From NCBI GenBank assembly GCA_021234155.1, contig JAJEKV010000062.1:4960497-5024496 (forward strand): a stretch of 64,000 nucleotides of DNA, written 5' to 3'. Shown in pieces: positions 50,586-61,170 of this stretch. The DNA comes from Isoetes taiwanensis (lineage: Eukaryota > Streptophyta > Lycopodiopsida > Isoetales > Isoetaceae). Numbering within the stretch: the stretch's first letter is position 1; each line of letters starts with the position of its first letter. A model generated the notes under the pieces. The model was not told where the DNA came from. It did not search any database and saw nothing but the letters and a program-made list of their open reading frames with translations. A program made the translations under genes and the position numbers.

Positions 50586-53429
50586 TCATTGAAAAGAGGA
50601 TTGATGTTCCAACCCTAATGGGTCTAGAATGTTCAAGATTCTAGGGCATGCACAAATATCCCACATGCATAGATGCAAAAAAAAGCCTCCTTTTTCAGTA
50701 TATAAGAAGGCTATCCACATGAGGATGGGCATTCTGATTCTTGGCTAGAAAGCACACCCAAGAGATTACTTAGGTGCGCATAGGTAAGAGATAATTTATC
50801 CCAGCAAACATGTTGGTCCCTCTGGTTTCCATCTCTAAGATAGTCAAATATAATAGTTGGCAACCCAATTGTTAATGGATGTAAGTTGAGAAGCTTTTAA
50901 CATTGTATTGTTGTATTTTGATTCTAGATTTCTTTATTCGTGATACCACGGTAGCTCTGAACCTGAGTCTAGGCTCCATTGACAGCATGGCAAAGACCTG
51001 TAATACTCCATTGGGATCACTGCAAAAAGCATAAATCTTTCATCTGGTTCCCTATTTAAGAGTGGTTCTCTTGTCAGCATGTTGTCTTGCAATTTGTTAT
51101 CAATTTTCTCAAAAAAAGTTGCATTATGAACGATGCAAAATTTCCCAATCTCTAACTTTGTAACCTAGCTTTCTTAAGCTTTGCTGCATACTCCATAGGT
51201 AGCCATTTGAATACATAGCCAAAACTGCTGGATAGATGAAGATGTCCTTCTGGAATTCCCATTTTAGAGTGTGCGTAGTTGCATATCTAAATTAACTATA
51301 AAGAGTTTGCATGAATTTGAAATTTCGTAGCAAATACATTGGTGGATACAGATGCAATCTGGCAAAAAATAAAAAGCTTACGTTTGCCTTAGATTTGAAT
51401 TAGAGTTTTGTGGTCATCATGCTGTGCTGGAAGGATTTTGAGGTAAATTGTATGGCTTTTATATGGCATGGTATGGGTGCCTGGATGGAAGGAATTTTGA
51501 GGCAACGATACCGTACATGGAATTTCATGGGTGTGAGATACACGAATAATGAGTCTTTAGCTTTTGAATGATTTGAACAGATGCACTACGAAGGCACAAA
51601 AATAAACAAGGTTACAATATCTTTATTGTACAACAAAATTTTCATGCCACACAGGCCTTTTGTTTTACAGAGGCCCTGGAAAGATTATAATAACCGAGGG
51701 GCTCTAATCTAGGCAATTTCCATTCATGAATTGAGGCATAACATTTTCTTTCTGGTTTTAGACTACAAGCAGTGCCGAATTTAATGGAGGAAGTGATGCA
51801 AGAAATACTTTTTGGCGAGGTAACAAGTCTTGTTGTTTAGAGTTCAAACATGAAAAATAAAGCTTCTCTGTGTTGGTGTAAGTTGAAGTATGCTTTAGGC
51901 CTATTCTCTGGCTGTTTGATGCCCTTATTTGCTTTTCTTGATTGGTTCTGCTCGGCTTTCATCTTCTTGATTTGATCAGAGATTGTAACCTTAATCCAAC
52001 TGGTTGCCTCTGTTATTGACACCTTAACTGTAAATTCAGCAACTGTGGAAAACCGTTCCTTTTCTTCATGATTGAAAAGGAGCTACTGTTGGGGCTCCAT
52101 TATTTGGAGCTAGAAATGTATCAAGCAAACCATCTGATTAGGCATAATGAATGATCCTATTATTTGGTAGCTGCATGCAATTGTTCTGTAACAAGCCTGA
52201 ACTGCTGAAATGACGGTATGAATATAGAGAAATCATGTGCTTTCATTTGGTATTTCGTATTGCAAGCACACAACTGTGGGTCATGTTGCAATTGACCTTA
52301 AAATATATGTTGCTCTCTCATATATAGAGTGCATGTGTTATAGTGTCCGACACGATAACTTACAATATCGGGTTCCGCTGCATTTTCCGTAAAAATAGTG
52401 ATGATATACTCATTTATTCTAAAAGCGTGACCTCTTGAAGGTTTCGCTTATACTTTTATGCAAATTGGTTTTTCAGTTCTAAAGGAGCTTGCATGGCTCG
52501 AAAACAAATACTTTGAGGTGAGCAAATGGGATTTCTGTGCCATAGTTGGAGTGAATTTATGTAGTTCTTCCTCCTCCTCAAGGTTTCCTATTAATTTTTA
52601 TTGCTCCTTTTGCAGACATAAAGAAGTTGACATAACTGCAATGCAATGTATTCTATTCTGTATCAGGCTATGTAGTCAGCCATTGGCATGGCATGTCTGT
52701 TTAGATCAAAGTGAGCCTATGCATTTTGCATCTATTCTTAATTTCAAAGTGATCTTATGCATTTCTCTATGCCTATATGATGTCATTTTGGGACTTCTAT
52801 TTTATGAAGACCATGTAGCAGATATTGCGGCAAAATGTGGAACACTTTTAAAACTCTCATTCTTGTTGCTTTGTAGGTTAGTTCAGCTTCATTACATGCA
52901 TGTTTTTTAACCATAACAGGTCTTCACAGGTAGAGAATCTACCGGCAGGAGATTAGAAGAATGCGCATAAATTTCAAAGGGAACCTTTGTTAGAGAGCTT
53001 AATGAGAGGTCCACAAATGATGCTCGGTGCATGTTTCTGAAATATCTAAGGTAAGCATGTCAAATAAATGACATTTCATTTGCTGTCTCAATTTTAGAGC
53101 TGATTAGAACCACAACCATAACTCCCATAAACAACCTTCATTTTTTGTGCAAGAGCATGTGTTGGAAAGAGGAGAGGAAGACCAGCAAATGATCTTGGAC
53201 ACATATTTACCAAATTGGTAGCGGAAATGCTTCAAAATAAAGAAAACATGCATATAGATCTTGTGGTAAGGCAATGCATCATGCACAAGTATATGCCTAT
53301 GCCAGTTAGCAATTATGATGCCCTTCATTTGATGTTGTGTTGTTCTTAATGTATTGTTCGAGATAGTAGGTCATCGATAAGATAATTGTCTCCTCAAATT
53401 CGCTGCCGGCAGCAGATTAGAAAGGTGCG
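50586..53429. other. Non-coding DNA with possible exon scraps
   Basis: No gene is supported. A 62-codon minus-strand frame (51,837-52,022, ISDQIKKMKAEQNQSRKANK) looks protein-like, as does a short stretch at about 52,478-52,518 bounded by AG and GT (LKELAWLENKYFE). They are on opposite strands and join no model. At 52,950-53,030 there is a diverged piece related to the end of the 243-residue frame. Confidence 0.45.
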
Positions 53430-54430
53430 CATAAATCTCAAAGGGGAGCTTAAGTTAAAGGAATAGAGCTTCCATACTTTGTTATCTTTCCCCATGTTCA
53501 TTGCTCAACAGGTTTTCGTGGCACTAGTGGGGTAGGATATCTCTGAAAGAATAATAGAGGGTTACTATGTTTCTGTAGCTGCTCTTCAGCATATTCCTTA
53601 GAAATTGCATGTGCCTCAGCATCAAAGTAATCCCCTTTAATTTAGGGTTCGAACCGTCAGGTGCAATATTTGAGGTTCTCTCCTCACATTTGAGCATAGG
53701 ATAAACTTCTCCCTTAGCAAGTTTAAGATCTTTGAATTGTTCCAAGACCAGCTTACACATTTCTATATCTCTTTTATCAGTTTCCACGAGTTCCCATAGT
53801 TTGGTTTCGAATGACTTCAATTGTTGAAGTACATTTCCACCATTTCTGTAAGTATGGAACATTTGGAACCAATGTGGAGCATCTAGATTACTCAAAAATG
53901 GAGAAATCATTATCCGTAAGGGAACGGATAATGTTGAGTAATCTAGATGCAACATTCCTTTACGGATAATGATTTCTCCATTTTTGAGTAATCTAGATGC
54001 TCCACATTGGTTCCAAATGTTCCATACTTACAGAAATGGTGGAAATGTACTTCAACAATTGAAGTCATTCGAAACCAAACTATGGGAACTCGTGGAATCT
54101 GATAAAAGAGATAAAGAAAAAAGTAAGCAAGTCTTGGAACAATTCAAAGATCTTAAACTTGCTAATGGAGAAGTTTATCCTATGCTCAAATGTGACGAAA
54201 GAACCTCAAATATTGCACCTGACGGTTCCAGCCCTAAATTAAAGCGGATTACTTTGGATGCTGAGGCACATGCAATTTTCAAGGAATATGTTGAAGAGCA
54301 ATTACAGAAACATAGTAACCCTCTATTATTCTTTCAGAGATATCCTATCCCACTAATGCCACGAATACTTGTTGAGCAATGGACAGGGGAGAAAGATAAC
54401 AAAGTATGGAAGCTCTATTCCTTTAACTTG
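53430..54430. repeat. Nested palindrome, arms ~470 bases
   Basis: 53,460-53,930 is the reverse complement of 53,957-54,430, with a short spacer in which part of the arm sequence is repeated ('gagtaatctagatgcaacat'). Divergence rises outward. It is an inverted duplication inside the right arm, independent of the large fold, and is present also in the left arm (10,790-11,640). Confidence 0.88.
53524..53955 (-). CDS. Unknown protein, divergent second copy (truncated)
   Basis: 143-codon frame whose MISPFLSNLDAPHWFQMFHT block and following 90 residues nearly match the plus-strand copy that starts at 53,969. After about residue 105 it loses frame relative to its sibling, so it is the decaying copy. 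The two copies start at the palindrome centre and run apart. Product unknown. Confidence 0.4.
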   Translation of the reverse strand: MLHLDYSTLSVPLRIMISPFLSNLDAPHWFQMFHTYRNGGNVLQQLKSFETKLWELVETDKRDIEMCKLVLEQFKDLKLAKGEVYPMLKCEERTSNIAPDGSNPKLKGITLMLRHMQFLRNMLKSSYRNIVTLYYSFRDILPH

Positions 54431-54700
54431 CTTGCCCCAATACCTATTGAGGTATATTGTTATTTAGGGGGAATAGAGGCCGATAAATCCTCATATGCCA
54501 CATGGATGGACAAATATGCCAACTTTGTTCGGATGGGTACTATCGTTTGTGAGAGAGAAACAACTATACAGAAATTTTCCTTGGGGTTATTTGATCCTTA
54601 CAAGTGTGCACTGGAACCAATGGTTGCTTTGATTAAAAAAAATTTGCCTACAGGTAGCAAGACACGGGATAATGATTATGAAACTAAATGGCCAAATTAG
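53969..54700 (+). CDS. Unknown 243-residue protein
   Basis: Longest open frame in the window (243 codons, ATG to TAG). The N-terminal half is charged and probably helical (FETKLWELVESDKRDKEKSK, residues 34-53). The C-terminal half is more hydrophobic and aromatic (WKLYSFNLLAPIPIEVYCYL, near residues 151-170). No signal peptide, membrane segment or domain is recognised. Length, codon pattern and partial conservation in its inverted sibling and in a diverged piece at 52,950-53,030 argue for a real multi-copy family, possibly spread by a mobile element. It may be one exon of a larger gene. Confidence 0.5.
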   Translation: MISPFLSNLDAPHWFQMFHTYRNGGNVLQQLKSFETKLWELVESDKRDKEKSKQVLEQFKDLKLANGEVYPMLKCDERTSNIAPDGSSPKLKRITLDAEAHAIFKEYVEEQLQKHSNPLLFFQRYPIPLMPRILVEQWTGEKDNKVWKLYSFNLLAPIPIEVYCYLGGIEADKSSYATWMDKYANFVRMGTIVCERETTIQKFSLGLFDPYKCALEPMVALIKKNLPTGSKTRDNDYETKWPN

Positions 54701-56849
54701 AAAAGCCCATATTGTCGATGTCCACATCCCCAGAATTCATGTTCTTCTAAAGGGGTGTTATGGGTGGACCAAATATTATGGTTCATGATGAACCACTTGG
54801 AATGATTTGTCAAGGGAGATTCTATTATTTCTAGATGGAGTCAGTTCATAATCTAATCTAGACCTCCAATCCTGCTATTGATGCCTTGATTCAACAATGT
54901 TTGATTTTCCATTTTATTCGGAAATATATGATAGAAGGACTCCTTGAATATGTGAATAATCCCGAGGCTAAATTATTTAGAGACTACCTACGAGGTCAGA
55001 AAAAAACTAATTAATGAAGATTAAAGCTTTGAAAGGGTTGATAATGTGAACTTGATTCATGATGGCGTTAAGAATGATCACGACATTAAAAAATCAAGGC
55101 GTACACTAACTCATGATGTTATGTGGAACGGGAAGGGGGAGGGCATTCTTGCCAACCGCCTGACTTGCAGAATCTGGGAGCGCCGTTGAGGCACGACTAG
55201 ATTCTGCAGGTCAGGGGGCTGTCCACTGCGTCAAGGTAAGCCTACTTGATTCTCCCGATTTTCTACATGCCACTTTTCATTCTGAATAAGAATGATTCTG
55301 AATTTGTAGGAATCAACAGCCACTTACCTTGACGTCGTTGAGAATGTCCATAACATGAGAAGATCAAAGGAGAAGATCAAAATATTCAGCCCCCTTAACC
55401 AATTCAATAAAGCAATCGAAGTTCTTGATAGATGTTAAAGCTTAGATGACATCAACCACATCGTCCTTATCTTCCATTTTTATAACCCTTCTCTTCACTT
55501 TCACCTCTCTTTCTTTTTCTTCCCATGAATCCCAATGCTATTTTCCACCTTTTATGCCAAGCCTATCCTTTAAGCTCTTGATCTTCATTTAGACAGTCTC
55601 TTTTTAGGCACTACGTTTGTAATTAGTTTTTTTTTTTCAATTCCTCTATAGCAGAGTGGAACCCTATTCCTCTATAGCATGGACAAAAATAGAGCCTAGG
55701 AGTTGAATAGTAGCACGTAAATAGCAAGGGTTTGGAGATGTTGCAACGACGACAATGGATAGGCCCAATGCTCCAACATGACTTTGGCATGTGGGAAAGA
55801 AGAAAAGCAAGTCTGAGGCCCTTTTTCCACGCTAGTCGCAAAATATAGATGTCATATACAATATATGACATCATTTGTGACTCCAGGGCTAAAAATGAGA
55901 CACACAAATTTAAACTTACTTTTCTACTATAGTCATAAAATATGACACCATTAAAATACTAGTGGAAAACCATGAAAAAATATGACACGTCTTATTTTTA
56001 GTTAAATATTCAAATAAGAGTAGGTGTCTTATTATTTTACGACGGGGGAAATCCTCCGGAATAAAATAAGACTCCATTTGGTATCCAAACATACTCCGAA
56101 CCAAAATAAAACATGTCTTATTTTTATAGTGAAAAAGTGATTTACTTTTAAGACAATAGGTGGCCAAACATCATTGGATAAAATATGACGTTTAGAGATA
56201 AGACTACCATGGAAAAAGGGCCTGATATTTAGATTTATCAACAACCAGCATGGGCTACCTTTAACACGTTTAGTTGTTCTATACATTTTATGTGATACTT
56301 CTACATGTAGAAGAGGCTGACCAATTCGACCTAGAGGTCGAGTTCCTCAAGCCAATGGCTCGTATATGTTGCAAAACACAAGCCAACCTCCCACAATTTA
56401 GGACTATACAGCATAGCAAAGTTAAAAAGTTTAGCATGTACGAAAACTCTGGATTCATATTACTTCCTTCAGACAAGACAAGGCGGGCAACAGCTAAATT
56501 TGAAATCGCGAACAAAGGGGAGGAGAACATCAATTTTTTGGCCAAACGCCATAGAGCCATAACGAGTTTTGTAATAAAAACTGGTAAAGTTATATACCCA
56601 TGATGGTATATGGCATGTCAAGTAAGTTTAAAATATTTGATCAAGCAGCGCTAGGAGGACATCAACCTTTTGCCAAAGGAGGTGGCACCATCTACACTAT
56701 ACTGGTTTCTAATATCAGCACAGTTTTGTACCATTTTCTACCTATGCAGTATACTAGTATACTGTATATCAAAAAGTCAAGGGCAGAATGTGGTTTCTTC
56801 TTGTATCTTAAAAAATTAAAGAATAAGATGATGCAATTTTGCATCAGAG
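54701..56849. other. Non-coding DNA downstream of cytochrome b561
   Basis: Contains an inverted pair, 'gtcaaggtaag' at about 55,227 and its complement near 55,325, each looking like a splice donor on its own strand, and AT-rich sequence with repeated TCTTATTTT motifs (55,925-56,205). An 18-base perfect palindrome, CAGTATACTAGTATACTG (56,747-56,764), lies in the likely 3' UTR of the b561 gene. No further gene is supported. Confidence 0.45.
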
Positions 56850-58268
56850 TCAATCTGCACCTCGATGAGCACTATGCTTGGCCAAATCGGGCCTGCGGCC
56901 AGATAGAAATACAAGAAAACCAAGAACACAGAGAACAATACCTAACATGTTAGCAAGTAATGCCTCTGATCCATACCTTTCAATTAGTTTATTACTATAT
57001 AAGAAGGTGAGCTTCTCCAATATTCCTGTCTCGGCTGTTGTCAATGCTAATCCATAAAGAAAGAGCCCAAAAAATACATGCCATGGCAGTAAAGATGTTC
57101 GTGCCATCATCCCTCCTCCAGGATACCAAAATGTTGTAAATCCTAGTATCCACTGCATTATGTGACAAATACATAAGCATCTGTAACATAAGTAAATAAA
57201 TTAAAATGTTAGAAACAATACCTGAATTGCAAAAAGTGTTGCGGTCAAAATCCCCAGCCATGAATGCAAACTGTACCAATTGTCAATCCCCTTCTCATTA
57301 TGAAATTTGTATGCTGCAAAGATACCAAAAATTCCCAGGATAAAGGCTAAGCCCTGAAGGCTGAAATGGACTGTCTTTTTGTAATTTTTTGTCCCACGAA
57401 TGGTTCTATAAACTAGATTAGCTGCATGGGAATAAAAAATAAAAAAGAACACTTTGTCATATATTAAGTGAAGATCCAGAATATTAGAGTAGGTACCAAG
57501 AAACAAACTGTTCACCTTCACCATGGAGGAAAATAAATCCCACGATCATAAGAACAGGATGTAACTGTCGTGGACATCATGAGCAGGTCAGTCAATGTGA
57601 AATGATTTTTCATAAACATCATTTGCTCAATCATTTCATGCCTGTTATGACTCTTGTACAAGGTATTTCTCAATAACAAGAATTCGCATTACTATTACTT
57701 AAACCAAAGGGTTTTAGATAAATCTGTTTATACTCCAACTAGACAGTATTCCGTGAACTTCATGGACTATAAGAGAAGAAATATAATTATGTGTATAAAA
57801 ATGTCTGGAGCTGTTATGACACAACCAAATTATTGTCTCCTATTGAATAGAATGATGAAGGTCATCAACATAGCCATTGTGGTCATGAACATAGCCATGA
57901 ACGTCATCAACAGGCAGAAATTACGTTTCAAATAAGCATCAAATACAACAAATAGTATTACTCACATTAAAAATAAGGTCTTTAGAAGCAGTGTTCCAGC
58001 CGAAACCTCCTCGGAAATGGGTGAACCAGAATATCACCATTAGGGAAGAGATTAAACCCACCAAATGTACTCCAACAAAGAGAAGGCTACTGGATCTGAG
58101 AGGAGGGGACAGAAGGGAAGAGGTTGCAGACGGAGGGGCAAATGAGAGCTCTAAAGAAGTGATTTCCCGATCCTCAGGATCGTTCCAGATTGAAGCTCCA
58201 TTAGTTTGCTCCTGAGATGGAATCATAACTGCTGTGCTGGGATCCTGAATTTCCCTGTGCAGCCGCAT
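56850..58268 (-). CDS. CYB561: Cytochrome b561 (transmembrane ascorbate ferrireductase family)
   Basis: Four exons, all GT/AG and in phase: 57,966-58,268, 57,516-57,564, 57,222-57,421 and 56,850-57,152, giving 284 residues. Six membrane helices near residues 62-85, 102-120, 136-158, 168-195, 206-228 and 249-267. The four haem-ligand histidines of the family are present with the usual spacing: H103 (LHPVLM), H136 (KKTVHF), H170 (SLHSWLG) and H209 (LPWHVFFG); YKFHNEKG and FWYPGG blocks also fit. Family role: two-haem protein carrying electrons from cytosolic ascorbate across the tonoplast or plasma membrane to monodehydroascorbate or ferric iron. The first 60 residues are Ser/Pro-rich and poorly conserved, so translation may start at Met15 instead. 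It looks intact. The left-arm image is broken and lacks the C-terminus. Confidence 0.9.
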
Positions 58269-58760
58269 TCTTAATCGCCCATCTGTTATATGTTATGTAG
58301 TGGCATCCACTTCTTAACTTTAACCTAATTCTAAAGCTCTCTTTTAGTGCGTTTGTCAAAAAAAAAGGACTAAAGAGTCACATGGATCATATGAAGATCA
58401 AAGTTGATTTTATACGTCGTAGTCATTTGTATAGAGGAATGGCCGGGAGGGCCATTTTCTGGGTCTGGAAAAGGGCCCACCCAGAAAATGGCCCTCCGGG
58501 CCATTCACCTAACGTGAAGGTCGGTTGGGCTGCATTCAGCCGTCGATCTGTGCCACGTGGACGGCAGGGATTGTTTTGTTGCAGAATACAGAGCAGCGCC
58601 CGAGCAAAAAAACAGAATGTCGACCAAGATTTCAGAACATGGACCAACAAACGCGACAGGCGACATCCACAAATATAATGTTTGCCACGTGTCATCATTA
58701 CACTGGCGGATAAGGCTGAATGCAGCCTAACCGTCCTTTACGGTAGTTTGTAACTCCTAT
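58269..58760 (-). promoter_or_regulatory. Upstream region of cytochrome b561 with G-boxes and a strong hairpin
   Basis: Two CACGTG G-box cores (58,554-58,559 and 58,686-58,691) lie 290-420 bases upstream of the first ATG. A near-perfect inverted repeat of 24 bases (58,441-58,464 and 58,479-58,502, 14-base loop, one mismatch) and a second inverted pair ('gctgcattcagcc' near 58,529 and 'ggctgaatgcagcc' near 58,708) lie between or beside them. The latter pair suggests part of a small inverted-repeat transposon. G-boxes bind bZIP and bHLH factors in plants; function here is inferred. Confidence 0.45.
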
Positions 58761-61061
58761 AGATATACATAGTATTTTTAAGCCATACCATTTGACAGCA
58801 TCCCATAGGGAATTATGACGTTCGCTAAAGAGCAAATCTTCATTTAGGTTAGTAATTTATGAAGCTTGCAAATCTTATAGAATTACAAGAAATTTATCAT
58901 GGCCATTTCTCTCGTCTCCCTTGTGTTTAGGAAAGTGAATTAGTTCATCCAGTCTCTTACTGTCGAAATTGTCTCCATTCGAAATGTTGTCTTACTGTCG
59001 GAATTGTTTCTGTCTGAAGTGTTGTGATAGACACCCAGTGTCATAAACACTCTTTCTTCTCCTCATAACCTTTCTTCTAATATCCATGGGTACTCTTTCT
59101 TTCTTTCTTTCTTATTCATCTTCTATTATTTTTCAGGTGTGCACAAAGTGATATGGCCAAAGACTTGGACATGCAAAACAATGTGCACACTTAAAATTTT
59201 GGCCATGCATTATGGATCTAGAACATCAAGTATGTCTTAGACAAATGTAGAATAAGGATAATAAACAATTGGGTTAATCGGAGTTAAAAAGTCAGCACTC
59301 TATAATCGAAATACCCACCAACAATAGCTCTTAAACGACTAGCAATCTGCCTGGCATATGGACTATATTAGTTATTCAAATTACTACCTCTAAATATATC
59401 GACATTAACAAAATTGTCAAGCAGGCTCACAAAAGCCAACATCGATATCAACAAAACTCCCAAGCAGGATCAGAAAGGCTAGCTAGATCTATACATGAAA
59501 GCATAATCAAAACGCAATAAGTTTTGTGAACCTTTGTGGATCATATTTACCCTCGTTGAGGCCCTTGTGAATCAAATGTGCTGGAAGTCATAGCAAATAA
59601 CATGCTTTGTCAACTTTTTTTTCTTCGGTCTATATCTTTTGCTCAAAGTGTATACCCAATATAAGACTTCCTACCATGCACAAACGGTCACACTGCCACA
59701 ACAAACATGATATTATGGGAACGCAATTGAGAGGACTGCAAACATGCAGGGTTGTGAGGACCACAAACGTGCAACTACGATCTTGCACATGCATTGATGA
59801 TCTATTGCATGTGCACATGTATAACACACTCCCTTGCACTTGGTCTCACGCTTATAGGCACACTCTCAAATTAGATAAACATTTGATTTTAGTGAAAGAT
59901 TTGATTTTGGAAAAAATCTATTCCAACCTAGATAAAAAAAAGCCATTGAGGAAAACCTGGACTTCTTGTTTTCTATTTTGGTGGGCAACTAATATCTAAA
60001 AAAAAACAAATATTACATCAGTTATTCTCTCTATAACTATCTGCAATGTTCTCTATATGGTGGGATGAATGATAGTCCGGCAAAGCAGCAAATCTATGTC
60101 CTTTGATAAATGCTTTCCAATATATTCAAGTGCAAGAATTAATCAAAGATAAAAACTGCATATATGTATCCTTTATTCAATGTGAACCATATAAGGCAAT
60201 TGTAGCACGACAATGTTGTAGATAGGCAACTGCTGAGATAAACAAATGATTGAGTCATGAAGCTCCCAGTAGATAGACAAATGCAAAGAAAACAGATAAT
60301 TAATTCATGTCGCAGTCATAAGACATCCAAATAACACAAAACTTAAATTAACTATCAATAAACAGACATACCAAGAGGTATCGAGATCTTATAGATTTAT
60401 CTTACCAAATAATGGTGCCATGTCAAAAGATAATTAGTTTTATCATACATTCAGCTTCCCTCTTTTGGAAGAAATATGTGTCAGTATGTTTATGTCATTA
60501 CGATTTGCATGTTCACTTGATTGGGATGCTGATAAAACGAAGCTGTTATCATCCTCTTTGGAGTCGCATTTTAATATTAATATTAATTTACAATCAGCAA
60601 GGCTTCCAAAAGAAGCTCCAATTGCTCAAAAAGATTTTAATATCACATTTAATAGCCATAACACAATGGGGATTGAATAGCATCAGAAATCTTAATTATC
60701 CATTCCTGCAACAAATTAACCAGCACAAAAAAAGCTTAGATTACGTAGCTTCAAAATTAGAGTGCGCAGAACGTGGCGCATAGCTTTCCTACAACAAATT
60801 AACCACCACAAAAAATGCTTAAATTACACAGCTTCAAAATCAGAAGTGTGCAGAATGTGGTGCAAAGCTTTTGATTTTGCAGATGTCTAAAAGGCTCTTG
60901 CTGCATGAAAAGGATTTCTAAGACCTACAAAATCAAGAGTCCAATGAAGGTTCCACTTAGTAGACTGGAATAGTTGGTTAGAGAAATGAACATTTGTAGT
61001 GCATTTATAGTGGAAATGCCACTGGGATTCTGCAAGCAAATGCGAGTTTAAAAATTGCTTG
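58761..61061. other. Non-coding DNA with one weak reading frame
   Basis: Mostly AT-rich intergenic sequence. A 71-codon plus-strand frame (60,465-60,680, MEEICVSMFMSLRFACSLDW, then DADKTKLLSSSLESHFNINI) has protein-like composition but no known domain, and overlaps another frame. It is at best an orphan exon (about 0.2). Confidence 0.45.

Positions 61062-61170
<109 letters not shown>

Noticed and set aside
52458-52910. 150-codon plus-strand frame
   Set aside because: Only a short stretch looks coding; the rest reads through intron-like T-rich sequence, and the possible exon borders do not keep phase.
55925-56205. MITE with TCTTATTTT-type ends
   Set aside because: Repeated TCTTATTTT motifs are present, but no convincing terminal inverted repeat or target duplication could be aligned.
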